Shown here piece by piece: positions 16,600 to 26,685 of a stretch of 34,327 bases of DNA. Numbering within the stretch: the stretch's first letter is position 1; every line of letters starts with the position of its first letter. Source of the stretch: Shewanella sp. CG12_big_fil_rev_8_21_14_0_65_47_15 (GTDB lineage: Bacteria; Pseudomonadota; Gammaproteobacteria; Enterobacterales; Shewanellaceae). The notes beneath the pieces are model-generated. The model ran no database searches. It was not told the DNA's origin and saw only the letters and a program-made list of their open reading frames with translations. The position numbers and the translations under genes were made by a program. The stretch spans positions 1 through 34,327 of the forward strand of contig NZ_PFGL01000055.1 in assembly GCF_002783505.1 (NCBI RefSeq), given 5' to 3'.

Positions 16600-18840
16600 C
16601 TAGGCTTGCTTAGCCAGCAATTCAAAAAAAGCCGCCTTAGTCATAGGTTTATAAAAGAGGTAACCTTGGATCTCTTGAATATGATTGGCGACCACAAACC
16701 TAAGCTGCGATTCATTCTCCACCCCCTCCGCCGTCACACTGAGATTTAGCGCATGGCTCAAGCGCACTATTGCCTCAACTAACGCCTCATGGCGCTCACC
16801 TTCCTCTAGTCTGTCGATAAAGCTCTTATCAATCTTAATCTGATCAATCGGAAAGTTGGCTAAATAGGATAGAGAGGAGTAGCCAGTCCCAAAATCATCT
16901 AAGGCAATTTTTACGCCTCTACCGCGTAACTCATTCAGTACCTTGATTAAATGCACATGCTGCTTCATCAACAGCGATTCAGTGATCTCCAGCGTAATTA
17001 ACTCGTAGGGAAAATCCACTCGGCCTAAATCGTCAATAATATCGGCGAAGGAATCACAAAACTCATCCTGTAACTCATGGGACCAAAACTCAAAGGTAGA
17101 GACGTTGAGCGCTAAACTGATGGACCAACCATGGGCCTGCATCTCTAAAATGGTTTCCATCACGCTCCGGCGGACATTACGGCCAATATCCACGATTAAA
17201 CCGCTATTCTCGGCGATGGGGATAAATTCATCGGGGGGGATAAATTGCCCCTCATGTTGCCAACGCAATAACACTTCGGCACGCACAATTAAGCCAGTAC
17301 TGGCATTAACAATAGGTTGGAAATAAAGCTCGAATGCATTTTGATCTAGGGCTTGCTTAAGTAAAGTGTGTAAATTGGCAATTCGCTCCGCAGTTTGCTG
17401 CATTTGTTCGGTAAAAAAATGATAACGATTGCGCCCGTTTGCCTTCGAAATATACATGGCCTGATCGGCGCAATTTAACAATTGCTCTAAATCGAGCGCA
17501 TCCTCCGGGAAACGTGCGATCCCGATACTGACAGAACTATAAACGCCTTTATCCTTAGATAATTCATATCGGCGATAAACCTGCTTATTAATAGTCTCTG
17601 CGAGCTGTGAAAGCTCTTTTTGGGTTACAACACCGGGCAATAACAACGCAAACTCATCCCCCCCAAGGCGAGAAAACACTATGCTGTCATTCAAGCAAAT
17701 CTTAATTTGCTCGACAACTTGGACCAATAGCATGTCGCCTTTATCGTGCCCATAGGTATCGTTAACTTGTTTAAAATTGTCTAAGTCCATCAGCATAAAG
17801 CTAAAACCAGGGGTTAAACAGTCCGCGGTAATCAACTCTTGGATTTGCCGGAATAAAGCATTCCGATTGGCAAGCCCCGTGAGGGAGTCATTATTGGCTT
17901 GGTATTTAATCAACTGCGCCGCTTTCTTACGCTCGCTAATATCCGAAAATAGCCAAGCAAAGCCATTCTGAGTGCTGTGGGGTTCACGAAATACGGTAAC
18001 GGTAAGATCGAGGTGAAAGGTTTCCCCATTGCCCCGCAGACCAATTAACTCGCCCTGCCACATTTTTCCCTCGGCAAGATGCTGAAAAAGTATGTCGACT
18101 TCATGGGGCTCCGAAGGTGAGAGAAATAAAGCGGGATGAAACTCAGGGGAAACAGCTAGTTGAGGTTGGACAATTTGGCTAAATGCCCGGTTGGCATATA
18201 ACACATTATTGGACGTGTTGGTGATCACTAAGGCTAAAGGGAGGCGATCAAATATTTTCACGGCTAATCGCTGAAACTCCATAGAACGGCTACGTTCTAT
18301 GGCAAGGCTGGCTAATCTTGCGGCCTCGGCAATTAAGATTAGATCCTGCGATGTCGGGGATTTTATTTCATCGTAGTACATGGCAAAGGTCCCCAGTACT
18401 TTGCCATGACTATCTTTGATAGGTTCAGACCAACAGGACTTAAGGCCCGCACTCAGTGGGATAGTTTTATACTTTTCCCAGAAGGGGTGCTTAGCGATAT
18501 CTTCAACAATCACCCTTTCACCCGTATAGGCGGCGGTACCACAGGACCCTACCTCAGGGCCAATCTCAACCCCATGAATGACTTGATTATAATTATCGGG
18601 TAAATGGGGAGCTGCGCCAAAGAGCAAGCGTTTGCCATCATCGCTCAGTAACAGAACGGATGCGCGTGTACCGATGCGTTGTGCTTCAATTTTAAGCACA
18701 AGCGCGTGGAGGATTTCACCGAGGGGAGCGCCGTTAAGCAACATAGAGAGAATGCCGCTATAACATTCGAGACTCACATCATGTTCGAGTGTGAGTGAGT
18801 TCCCGCCGAGCCTCCCTGAGACATTAGTGCCTTCGTCCAT
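16600..18840 (-). CDS. GAF-PAS-GGDEF-EAL cyclic-di-GMP signalling protein
   Basis: Cytoplasmic protein of 746 residues. An N-terminal GAF domain (about 25-185) is followed by a PAS domain (about 190-300), both candidate sensors; no membrane segment is seen. The GGDEF domain (about 310-475) has an intact RLGGDEF (391-397) but no RxxD inhibitory site four residues before it (NDSI instead). The EAL domain (about 490-740) has ExLxR as EVLLR (522-526), N579, E618 in LEITES, DDFGTG (648-653), K669 and E705 in AEGVE, so the metal- and substrate-binding set looks complete. It may both make and degrade c-di-GMP, with the phosphodiesterase activity more likely to dominate. The ATG at 18840 has AGGGA upstream. 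It lies 140 bases downstream of the RNA methyltransferase gene. Confidence 0.94.
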   Translation of the reverse strand: MDEGTNVSGRLGGNSLTLEHDVSLECYSGILSMLLNGAPLGEILHALVLKIEAQRIGTRASVLLLSDDGKRLLFGAAPHLPDNYNQVIHGVEIGPEVGSCGTAAYTGERVIVEDIAKHPFWEKYKTIPLSAGLKSCWSEPIKDSHGKVLGTFAMYYDEIKSPTSQDLILIAEAARLASLAIERSRSMEFQRLAVKIFDRLPLALVITNTSNNVLYANRAFSQIVQPQLAVSPEFHPALFLSPSEPHEVDILFQHLAEGKMWQGELIGLRGNGETFHLDLTVTVFREPHSTQNGFAWLFSDISERKKAAQLIKYQANNDSLTGLANRNALFRQIQELITADCLTPGFSFMLMDLDNFKQVNDTYGHDKGDMLLVQVVEQIKICLNDSIVFSRLGGDEFALLLPGVVTQKELSQLAETINKQVYRRYELSKDKGVYSSVSIGIARFPEDALDLEQLLNCADQAMYISKANGRNRYHFFTEQMQQTAERIANLHTLLKQALDQNAFELYFQPIVNASTGLIVRAEVLLRWQHEGQFIPPDEFIPIAENSGLIVDIGRNVRRSVMETILEMQAHGWSISLALNVSTFEFWSHELQDEFCDSFADIIDDLGRVDFPYELITLEITESLLMKQHVHLIKVLNELRGRGVKIALDDFGTGYSSLSYLANFPIDQIKIDKSFIDRLEEGERHEALVEAIVRLSHALNLSVTAEGVENESQLRFVVANHIQEIQGYLFYKPMTKAAFFELLAKQA

Positions 18841-18980
18841 ACATCCCTTATTTGTTTAGCGAGCAGATAAACTGTTACTAAGGTCAGTAACCTTGGTAAG
18901 CTAAGGGTGAATTTTAGGCACTAAGGCGCCCCAAAGCAACCTTTTAACGCAGGGAGTACACGGCTTTAGGACGAAGGTGA

Positions 18981-20195
18981 TTACTCTTGAATACGTTCCA
19001 ATTTTGCTAGATAAAAACCATCAAAGCCCGTATCTGCGGGGCTAATCGTTTCATCTTCAATTAATCGAAAGTTCGGATTATCAGCCAAAAAGGCATCTAT
19101 TTGGCCACGATTTTCACAGGGGAAGATTGAACAGGTGGCATAAACCACCATCCCACCCACTTTAACCATTCGGCTGTAGCTATTGAGAATGTGTTTTTGC
19201 AGGTCCATCAACACGGGTAAACGTTCGGCAGTATCGCGCCATTTTGCATCGGGATTACGTTTCAACACGCCTAATCCAGAGCATGGTACATCGAGCAGAA
19301 CCCGATCTGCGGTCAATTTTAACCTTTTAATGGTCTTGCTACTGGCAATAAGGCGCGTCTCCACATTGTGGGCGCCATTGCGACGGGCACGTTCTTTGAG
19401 TTTATCGAGCTTCCATTGCTCCACATCCATGGCCAGCAAACGCCCTTTGCCCTGCATTTGCGCGGCAATATGTAAGGTTTTACCGCCGGCGCCGGCACAG
19501 GCATCGATAACACGCATACCCGGTTTGGCGTCCAGCGCCGCCGCAACCCGTTGTGAGCCCGCATCTTGCTGCTCAAACAAACCCTCTTTAAAACTATTAG
19601 TACGGAACAATGCCGAGTCAGAGGTCACCTCGAGTGCAGAATCCACTTGAGGTACCACCAGCGTACTCACATATTCTGCCGCAAGTTTTTGGGCTAATGC
19701 TTCACGGGTCACTTTTAGGCCGTTAACCCGTAAAAAACGCTTTGGTGCCGTGCTTAACGCCGCACGTTCCTTTTGCCACTCATCACCTAATTGCTCATGA
19801 CCCATAGTATCGAGCCACTCGGGACAACCGTCCCACAGTACGGGTTTGCTTTTAGCTTGTTCGATACGCTCGGCAAGACGGCTACTATCCACAGGCAGTG
19901 AATACTGCATTTTAGGTAGATCAAGATTGTGGAATAAATGCCAAGCGTTCAGTAATTTAGAGCCGAACCGTTCCATTTCATCTGGACTGATTTCCGCCAG
20001 GAAACAGTAAAGATTCAAACGGCGTAGAATATCTCCGGTCACAGTTGCAATTCGCGCCTGTTCGGCGGGCACGAGTTGCAACCCAGAAAAATGCTGAGAA
20101 TAAGCCCGATCTAGGGGTTTTCCTTGGCTCAACACCATAGTTAAGATACTGATCACTAATTCGTTCGAGCTGGCAGAAAGTGGAGAATTCAACAT
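18981..20195 (-). CDS. RsmB/NOP-family RNA (cytosine-5) methyltransferase
   Basis: Protein of 404 residues using SAM to methylate C5 of cytosine in RNA. The SAM motif is DACAGAGGKT (231-240). The two catalytic cysteines of the family are C305 (DVPCSGLGVLKRNPD) and C355 (YATCSIFPCEN); in this family the TC cysteine attacks the base and the PC cysteine helps release it. The N-terminal half is not the NusB-like domain of full RsmB, so this is a paralogue rather than RsmB itself, and the target (16S, 23S or other RNA) is not evident. The ATG at 20195 was kept because the next in-frame Met is inside the N-terminal helical region. The upstream MFS gene ends at a terminator, so this gene should have its own promoter. 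Confidence 0.92.
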   Translation of the reverse strand: MLNSPLSASSNELVISILTMVLSQGKPLDRAYSQHFSGLQLVPAEQARIATVTGDILRRLNLYCFLAEISPDEMERFGSKLLNAWHLFHNLDLPKMQYSLPVDSSRLAERIEQAKSKPVLWDGCPEWLDTMGHEQLGDEWQKERAALSTAPKRFLRVNGLKVTREALAQKLAAEYVSTLVVPQVDSALEVTSDSALFRTNSFKEGLFEQQDAGSQRVAAALDAKPGMRVIDACAGAGGKTLHIAAQMQGKGRLLAMDVEQWKLDKLKERARRNGAHNVETRLIASSKTIKRLKLTADRVLLDVPCSGLGVLKRNPDAKWRDTAERLPVLMDLQKHILNSYSRMVKVGGMVVYATCSIFPCENRGQIDAFLADNPNFRLIEDETISPADTGFDGFYLAKLERIQE

Positions 20196-20290
20196 TTAAA
20201 GGTCACCGTGAATGATAAAACCGGAGGATCATAGGAGGTCGAGCCCCAATACGCAAGCACACTGGTGCCTCGTTCAGGATAAAGCCATAA

Positions 20291-20317
20291 AAAAAGCGAT
20301 CCAATGGATCGCTTTTT
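20291..20317 (-). terminator. Intrinsic terminator after the sugar transporter gene
   Basis: On the minus strand AAAAAGCGATCC, a 3-base loop (20303-20305) and GGATCGCTTTTT form a perfect 12-bp stem, followed by further Ts. It lies 21 bases past the transporter stop and separates the maltodextrin operon from the RNA methyltransferase gene. Confidence 0.93.
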
Positions 20318-20337
20318 AGGTCAAGCCGTTTAACTCA

Positions 20338-21609
20338 CTACATTTTTGAGCCTTTCGCACCGTAGAACAAGATAAAACCGTAACAGATCACCGGCAGAAT
20401 AAAGGCCAGTTGAATACCCAAATTGTCGGCCAGCACGCCTTGCAGTAATGGCACAACCGCGCCGCCAACAATCGCCAAACAGAGGATACCGCTGCCTTGG
20501 GAGGTATGGGGCCCGAGATCCCGCAGTGCGAGACTGAAGATAGTTGGGAACATAATAGAGTTAAATAACCCAACACCCAAAATCGCCCACATTGCCATAC
20601 TGCCACTCGTTGTCATGGCGATAACCACAAGTAACGCCGCCATTAAGGCATTAAAAGCGAGCACTGTGCCTGCAGGAATTTTTTGCATCACGGCCGAGCC
20701 AATAAAACGCCCCACCATAGCGCCGCCCCAATAATAGGCAATATAATGAGCCGCTTGTTCCTCTGGCATCGCGGCAATATGCGACTCGCCTAGGAAGTTT
20801 ACCAGGAAACTGCCGATAGACACTTCCGCCCCGACATAAACGAATATGCCTACGGCACCCAGTACAAGGTGCATGCTCTGCAGCGCGCTTGTCTTGCCTA
20901 AGTGAGTCTGAGTCTCCCCCTGCGCACCTTCGGTATGTTCACGAATCGTGGGTAAATTTAGCTTAGCAAAAACGATGGCTAAAATCGCTAACGCCGCGGA
21001 GAGTAGCAAGTAAGGTAGTTTCACCACTTCCGCTTCAGCATTGGCCTGGGCCAAGTCCGCAGAAACCGATGTTGCAACGGATAAAATCAATATTGACCCA
21101 AAGAATGGTGCAACCGTCGTTCCCAAAGAGTTAAATGCTTGGGTTAAATTCAAACGACTCGATGCGGTCTCGCTACTCCCAAGGGCATTAACATAGGGGT
21201 TCGCCGCCACTTGTAGTATGGTGATCCCAGATGCCAGCACAAATAAGGCTGCAAGAAATAAACCGTAAGTCGCCAGTGTTGCCGCAGGATAAAACAGCGC
21301 ACAACCTATACTGGCAATCACTAATCCAGTGACAATTCCCTTCTGATAACCGAGCTTTTTCACTAGATTACCCGCAGGGATAGACACCAGAAAATAGGCG
21401 CCGAAGAAGCAAAACTGGATCAACATCGCCTGGGTATAATTCAATGAAAATACCGCTTTAAGATGTGGGATCAGGATATCGTTCAAACAGGTGATAAACC
21501 CCCACATAAAAAACAGTGAAGTCAGTGACACGAGCGCGAAACGATAGTTGCCGTTTCCGCCATCGCTCACGCTGCTCGTGGGGCTACTAGTGTTAATTAA
21601 TGACGCCAT
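20338..21609 (-). CDS. Sugar:proton symporter, MFS FucP/GluP family
   Basis: Inner-membrane protein of 423 residues with about 12 hydrophobic segments. Family marks are [23 protein letters not shown] near the N-terminus, the loop [14 protein letters not shown] and [18 protein letters not shown] sequence [17 protein letters not shown], all typical of the fucose/glucose/galactose symporter group. The substrate is inferred as glucose, maltose or a short maltodextrin from its position after an alpha-glucosidase gene. It follows that gene by 145 bases on the same strand and ends at a strong terminator, so the two probably form one operon controlled from the intergenic region at 23.4-23.9 kb. The ATG at 21609 has GAGAG upstream. 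Confidence 0.92.
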   Translation of the reverse strand: MASLINTSSPTSSVSDGGNGNYRFALVSLTSLFFMWGFITCLNDILIPHLKAVFSLNYTQAMLIQFCFFGAYFLVSIPAGNLVKKLGYQKGIVTGLVIASIGCALFYPAATLATYGLFLAALFVLASGITILQVAANPYVNALGSSETASSRLNLTQAFNSLGTTVAPFFGSILILSVATSVSADLAQANAEAEVVKLPYLLLSAALAILAIVFAKLNLPTIREHTEGAQGETQTHLGKTSALQSMHLVLGAVGIFVYVGAEVSIGSFLVNFLGESHIAAMPEEQAAHYIAYYWGGAMVGRFIGSAVMQKIPAGTVLAFNALMAALLVVIAMTTSGSMAMWAILGVGLFNSIMFPTIFSLALRDLGPHTSQGSGILCLAIVGGAVVPLLQGVLADNLGIQLAFILPVICYGFILFYGAKGSKM

Positions 21610-21754
21610 AATTGTACTCTCTATAATGTTTTTATTATCTATGGGGGTGAATCGGCCCTACTTCTTCCCATGACACTTGGGCGTTTGTCTTAAAAGGATA
21701 GGAGGTAAAGATCCCGTATCTATACCATCCCATCCGAATGAAGATGAAGCATTT

Positions 21755-23377
21755 TCATTTTAAAATAGCGTAATAGCTGGCGAATGCCGAAAACTTCAAC
21801 ATTTCACCGACTAATTGCGCGGTTTTCAAACCGTGACCCGTGAGTGCTTGTTGTATCTCGAGCCCCGCCAGACTGAACGAAGTCTCTGCATCCATAAGAT
21901 TAAAGCAGACCAATACGCGCTGCTGTCCTAAGGTGCGCACAAAGACCAATAACGGCTCAGGTGTATCGATAAATTGAATATCACCCTCGATAAGCACAGG
22001 CTGGGATTTACGCCACCTAAGGAAGTGACGATAACTATTGAGCATGGAATCTGGATTGGCTTCTTGCACATCTACGGCGAATGCTCGATGGGCAGAGGCC
22101 AAAGGTAACCAAGGCGATACTTGGCTAAACCCACCAAAATCTTCATGCTGTAGCCAAGGCATGGGTGTACGGCAACCATCTCGGCCCTTAAACATCGGCC
22201 AGAAGGTTTTACCGAAGGGGTCCTGCAGCTCATGGTACTCAATGGGCGCTTCGGTTAATCCCAGCTCTTCACCTTGATAGCTACACACACTGCCACGTAG
22301 CGAGCTGAGCATCGCATTGAGCATTTTCACCATATCGACAGTTTGTTTGCCCCGCCCCCAACGGCTCGCCACCCGTTGCACATCGTGGTTGCCTATTGCC
22401 CAGCAGGGCCAACCATCGCCGATACTGGCCTCTAAGGCTTCAACAGTTTGGCGAATATAAGCGGCGCTATAATCCTCGGTTAACAGCTCAAAGCTGTAGG
22501 CCATATGCAGACGATCTTCGCCCTTAGTGTAGGCGGCCATCACAGCGAGCGAATCTTCGGCGGACACTTCACCTAAGGTGACGGCCCCCGGATAGCGGTT
22601 GATAAGCTGTCGTAGATCTTCAATAAACTGAATGGTTTGTGGACGATCATTATTGTAATAATGATATTGATAGGCGTAGGGATTATCTTCGCTGAAACCT
22701 CGGCCCTGACGTTTATCCTTAGGCTTGGCGGGATTATCCCTGAGCTGTTTATCGTGGTAACAGAAGGTAATGGCATCTAAACGGAAACCATCAACGCCCT
22801 TTTTCAGCCAAAATTCGACATTATCGAGCACGGCTTGGCGCACCTGCGGATTATGGAAGTTAATGTCGGGCTGGCTGCGTAAAAAGTTATGCAGATAATA
22901 CTGTTGGCGGCGTGGCTCCCACTCCCAGGCACAACCACCAAAAATCGCGAGCCAGTTGTTCGGTGCCGTGCCGTCTTCCTTAGGATCGGCCCACACATAC
23001 CAATCCGCCTTGGGATTAGTACGGTTTTCTTTACTCTCAACAAACCAAGCATGCTGATCTGAGGTATGACTTAACACTTGGTCGATAATGACCTTAATGC
23101 CAAGACCATGGGCCTTTTCAATCAATTCATCAAAATCATGCATAGTGCCGAAGAGCGGATCCACTTCGCGATAATCACTGATATCGTAACCAAAGTCCGC
23201 CATCGGCGACTTAAAAAATGGCGAAATCCAAATGGCATCGACATTAAGGCTAGCAATGTAATCTAACTTAGTAATAATACCGCGCAAATCGCCGACACCA
23301 TCGCCATTGGTATCCAAGAGGCTTCGCGGGTAGATTTGATAGATCACGGCGCCACGCCACCAAGTTAACTCACTCAT
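21755..23377 (-). CDS. Cytoplasmic GH13 alpha-glucosidase
   Basis: Protein of 540 residues with no signal peptide, cleaving terminal alpha-linked glucose from short maltodextrins. GH13 motifs: ADFGYDISDY (60-69), the QPDINFHNP signature (169-177) of the oligo-1,6-glucosidase group, nucleophile D201 in GVDGFRLDAITF, acid/base E270 in LGEVS, and transition-state D332 in GNHD. The numbering is one less than the well-studied Halomonas alpha-glucosidase (D202, E271, D333), and the overall sequence suggests the same subfamily (GH13_23). The ATG at 23377 has AAAGGGG upstream. First gene of a two-gene operon with the MFS transporter, divergent from the TonB receptor gene and sharing its operator region. 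An isomaltase-type specificity is a less likely alternative. Confidence 0.94.
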   Translation of the reverse strand: MSELTWWRGAVIYQIYPRSLLDTNGDGVGDLRGIITKLDYIASLNVDAIWISPFFKSPMADFGYDISDYREVDPLFGTMHDFDELIEKAHGLGIKVIIDQVLSHTSDQHAWFVESKENRTNPKADWYVWADPKEDGTAPNNWLAIFGGCAWEWEPRRQQYYLHNFLRSQPDINFHNPQVRQAVLDNVEFWLKKGVDGFRLDAITFCYHDKQLRDNPAKPKDKRQGRGFSEDNPYAYQYHYYNNDRPQTIQFIEDLRQLINRYPGAVTLGEVSAEDSLAVMAAYTKGEDRLHMAYSFELLTEDYSAAYIRQTVEALEASIGDGWPCWAIGNHDVQRVASRWGRGKQTVDMVKMLNAMLSSLRGSVCSYQGEELGLTEAPIEYHELQDPFGKTFWPMFKGRDGCRTPMPWLQHEDFGGFSQVSPWLPLASAHRAFAVDVQEANPDSMLNSYRHFLRWRKSQPVLIEGDIQFIDTPEPLLVFVRTLGQQRVLVCFNLMDAETSFSLAGLEIQQALTGHGLKTAQLVGEMLKFSAFASYYAILK

Positions 23378-23490
23378 TATTGCCCCTTTATCGTTATTCT
23401 TCAGCGAGCTAACCCAGAAAGACTCATATCAACAGTTACGGTATTGTTGCTGTAGAGTAAAGGCGCTGCGACTTTATTTAGTGACACCGA

Positions 23491-23500
23491 GCATACGTGA
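23491..23500. promoter_or_regulatory. Partial third operator-like copy
   Basis: GCATACGTGA keeps the left half and centre of the TGCATACGTATGCA dyad but has lost the right half. It is 35 bases from the perfect copy. It may be a weak accessory site, or chance. Confidence 0.3.
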
Positions 23501-23525
23501 AGAGGGAAATAAGGTTCAATACACC

Positions 23526-23539
23526 TGCATACGTATGCA
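23526..23539. promoter_or_regulatory. Perfect LacI-type operator candidate
   Basis: TGCATACGTATGCA is a perfect 14-base palindrome with a central CG, the usual form of LacI-family operators. It is 149 bases upstream of the alpha-glucosidase start. Shewanella maltodextrin genes are known to be under a LacI-family regulator called MalR; that this is its site is an inference. Confidence 0.7.
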
Positions 23540-23674
23540 ATGCAGAACATCGACAACACCCTAAAACCAATTCAAAACAAATCATTTATTAACAATGAAT
23601 TACCATCAATAAATTTCTGTTCCCCCATGGCATTTATTGCCCTAAATCGGATGATTCTTGAGCCGGAGGCGGAT

Positions 23675-23688
23675 TGAATACGTATGCA
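23675..23688. promoter_or_regulatory. Second LacI-type operator candidate, receptor side
   Basis: TGAATACGTATGCA differs from the perfect site at 23526 by one base. The two centres are 149 bases apart (about 14 helical turns), compatible with one regulator binding both and looping. It is 187 bases upstream of the TonB receptor start. Confidence 0.65.
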
Positions 23689-23874
23689 CAATATTGTGAC
23701 ACCGAGAAACTCGGGAGTAGTATCTTCACCGTTGCATAACAATTTGGTCATAAACGCAGCACTTATGCAGTCAATTAAGCGCCGAGATACCAAAAAAGGC
23801 CGCATAGATAACGCGGTGATAACGATAAAACGCTCTATAAAAGCGATAAAAGCGACTCCAAGGGGAAGAAAGAT

Positions 23875-26670
23875 ATGATGCGATTTAAACCCAGTTTGCT
23901 GACCTTAGCGCTCGTCGCTGCAGGTGCTAGCATGCACTCCTACGCCGCAGATGCTGTGGCTACCGAAGCAACAGCCAAAGACGATAATATTGAAGTCATT
24001 CAAGTGACCGGTATTCGTCGTAGCTTGCAAGAATCCCAATCTCTGAAAATGTCATCTTCTTCTATTGTTGAAGCCATTTCAGCCGAAGACATAGGTAAAT
24101 TGCCCGATGTCAGTATTGCAGAATCCCTAGCCCGTTTACCTGGGGTTTCGGCGCAACGTCTGGATGGTCGTGCAAACGTCATTTCTATTCGAGGCATGGG
24201 TCCTGATTTTACCACTGCGACATTAAATGGTCGTGAACAAGCGTCCGTTAACGATAACCGCAGTGTGGAATTTGACCAGTATCCCTCTGAGCTATTAAAT
24301 CGTGTTGTGGTTTATAAAACCCCCGATGCCTCTGTGATGGCACAAGCGATCGGCGGCACAGTTGATATGCAAACGATCAGCCCACTTGCCCACGGTGAAC
24401 AAACCATTGCAGTTGCCCTACGCGGTGAAATGAACGACTTAGGAGCCTTGAACAGCGGTTCAGATGATAAAGGTTACCGAGGCAGTATTTCCTATATTGA
24501 CCAGTTTGCCGATGACACTATTGGTGTCGCAATAGGTTATGCCCGTATGATGTCACCCAACCAAGAGGAGCGTTGGCAGGCATGGGGATATCCTGATTTA
24601 TATAAACACACAGATAATGGTCAAGAGTTCTACAATGCTAATACCGACTATAAGGGCGTTCCTGGAGAAGCTGCAGGTTTTAAAGGTTTAGGTGGAGCAA
24701 AACCTTTTGTGCGCTCAAGCGAACTAGAGCGCGATGGTGTATTAGCGGTATTTGAATATGCGCCAAATGACACCTACCATTCAACGCTCGATGTTTACTA
24801 TTCAAAATTTACCGATGATCAGCGCCTACGTGGTATTGAAATTCCTGGTGCATGGGGTACCAATGGTGGATTAGTTTCTCCGACCGTTAGCGATGGATTA
24901 ATGACCGCAGGTGCCATTAATGGGGCTGAAGTCGTTGTCCGTAACGATGTGAATAAGCGTGAAGCGGATTCACTGTCCATTGGCTGGAATAACAAATTCA
25001 ACATTAATGATAATTGGAGTGTTGAAGCAGATATCTCCATGTCAAAAGCTAACCGTACCGACATAGGTATGGAAAGTTATTCGGGAACGGGACGAGGCAC
25101 AGGCGTGGGTGCCGTTGATGATTTAGGCTTTGCCTACAATGGCAACGGTGGTTATGTATTTGACCATAACCTCGACTATGCCGATAAAAACCTGATCAAA
25201 CTTGGTGACCCACTCGGTTGGGGTAGCCCACTAGGCGCTAACACTCAAGATGGCTTTATCAACAAACCTGAAATTGAAGATGAGCTTAAATCCTTCCGTT
25301 TAAGTGCTGAATATATCCTCGATGGAGGAGCGGTCCGTAGCATCGAATTTGGTGTAAACCGCACAGATCGTGATAAATCTAAGTTAGATAAAGGCTATTA
25401 TCTCACGCTAAAAGGTTATGACGGTTCCGCTGACTATACGATGACAGTACCAGATCAGTACCTATTAGATCCGACCTCCCTCGACTTCTTCGGCATGGGC
25501 GACGTGCTCAGCTACGATTCCTTAGCCTTCTATAATGATGGCAACTATATCGAAACCGATGTTGCAGATGTAGATCTTTCCCGTGCCACTAACTCTTGGA
25601 CAGTGCAAGAGGAAGTGTCCACGGCTTATGTGATGGCCAACCTTGAGTCGGAAGTTTTCGGCATTCCTGTTACTGGTAACGCTGGCTTGCAAGCGGTTCA
25701 TACCGATCAATCTTCAGACGGCACAGTGGCAACGGTTAAAGACGGCCTAGTGGTGTTAACACCACGCACAGCGGGTGACTCCTATGTTGAGTGGCTACCA
25801 AGCTTGAACTTAAGCTTTGAAGTCGCCGATAGCCAAGTGGTTCGCTTAGCGGCTGCGCGGACCTTGACCCGTTCACGCATGGATAAAATGAATGCCAACC
25901 TTAACTACAGTTATTCAGCTAACCCAAGCGGTGGCAATGTTAACTGGACAGGTAATGCGGGTAATCCAGAGTTACGTCCATGGTTAGCCCGTCAATATGA
26001 CTTAAGCTATGAGAACTACTTCAGCGACCAAGGTTACTTCTCGGTAGCAGTGTTCTACAAAGATCTTGAAAACTATGTTTACGATCAACATACCGACTTT
26101 GATTTCAGTACCCTGTTCCCACAAGGCCCGACAGATAACCCGATTGGCGACGTCACCCAACCTCAAAATGGTGAGGGTGGTTATGTTCAAGGGGTTGAAG
26201 CCTCTGTATCTGTCGACTTTGGCATGTTTGCCGATGTGCTGAGTGGCTTTGGTACCGTGCTAAGTGGTTCATACAATGACAGCGAAGTGAAGGAAACCCC
26301 GACTAGCAATCCAACAACCTTGCCAGGTCTGTCAGAAAAAACCTTAAATGCTACCATTTACTACGAAAACTCAGGCTTTGAAGCACGGATTAGCTCACGC
26401 TACCGCAGCGACTTCCTAGGTGAAGTGACAAAAATCAGTTTGCAACGTGAAAACGTGAACATTAAGGCTGAAACCGTTGTCGATGCTCAAGTCGGTTACG
26501 ACTTTAGCGAAAGCGGTATCGAGGCACTCTATGGTTTATCGATTCTGTTCCAAGTGAATAACTTAACCAATGAACCTTTTACCTCGTACACAAGCGACGA
26601 TCAACGCTTAGTTCGGGATTATCAAAACTATGGCCGTAACTTTATGTTAGGCGCCAACTATAAGTTCTAA
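23875..26670 (+). CDS. TonB-dependent receptor, maltodextrin uptake candidate
   Basis: Outer-membrane receptor of 931 residues. The signal peptide is MMRFKPSLLTLALVAAGASMHSYA, cut before ADAVAT. A TonB-box-like stretch IEVIQVTG is followed by the plug domain (about 45-165; LPDVSIAESLARLPGVS, ISIRGMGPDFTTATLNGRE, GGTVDMQT), a form typical of the Xanthomonas/Caulobacter-type receptor group that imports carbohydrates. The rest is a beta-barrel ending in an aromatic residue (LGANYKF), as needed for outer-membrane assembly. The start was chosen at 23875 with AGGGG nine bases upstream; a second ATG follows directly. The substrate is inferred as maltodextrins from the flanking GH13 genes and shared operator. 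A strong terminator 16 bases past the stop separates it from the halogenase gene. Confidence 0.93.
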   Translation: MMRFKPSLLTLALVAAGASMHSYAADAVATEATAKDDNIEVIQVTGIRRSLQESQSLKMSSSSIVEAISAEDIGKLPDVSIAESLARLPGVSAQRLDGRANVISIRGMGPDFTTATLNGREQASVNDNRSVEFDQYPSELLNRVVVYKTPDASVMAQAIGGTVDMQTISPLAHGEQTIAVALRGEMNDLGALNSGSDDKGYRGSISYIDQFADDTIGVAIGYARMMSPNQEERWQAWGYPDLYKHTDNGQEFYNANTDYKGVPGEAAGFKGLGGAKPFVRSSELERDGVLAVFEYAPNDTYHSTLDVYYSKFTDDQRLRGIEIPGAWGTNGGLVSPTVSDGLMTAGAINGAEVVVRNDVNKREADSLSIGWNNKFNINDNWSVEADISMSKANRTDIGMESYSGTGRGTGVGAVDDLGFAYNGNGGYVFDHNLDYADKNLIKLGDPLGWGSPLGANTQDGFINKPEIEDELKSFRLSAEYILDGGAVRSIEFGVNRTDRDKSKLDKGYYLTLKGYDGSADYTMTVPDQYLLDPTSLDFFGMGDVLSYDSLAFYNDGNYIETDVADVDLSRATNSWTVQEEVSTAYVMANLESEVFGIPVTGNAGLQAVHTDQSSDGTVATVKDGLVVLTPRTAGDSYVEWLPSLNLSFEVADSQVVRLAAARTLTRSRMDKMNANLNYSYSANPSGGNVNWTGNAGNPELRPWLARQYDLSYENYFSDQGYFSVAVFYKDLENYVYDQHTDFDFSTLFPQGPTDNPIGDVTQPQNGEGGYVQGVEASVSVDFGMFADVLSGFGTVLSGSYNDSEVKETPTSNPTTLPGLSEKTLNATIYYENSGFEARISSRYRSDFLGEVTKISLQRENVNIKAETVVDAQVGYDFSESGIEALYGLSILFQVNNLTNEPFTSYTSDDQRLVRDYQNYGRNFMLGANYKF

Positions 26671-26685
26671 TCCTGCATGACCCAG

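Larger units (their letters stand above)
23378..23874. other. Divergent control region, alpha-glucosidase / TonB receptor
   Basis: These 497 bases contain no credible gene. They carry the two clear ATACGTAT operator-like dyads and one half-conserved copy listed separately. A small hairpin CCGAG-AAA-CTCGG (23702-23714) follows the right-hand operator. A purine-rich stretch with AGGGG at 23861-23865 is the receptor gene's ribosome-binding site. No -10/-35 pair could be fixed with confidence. Confidence 0.6.
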
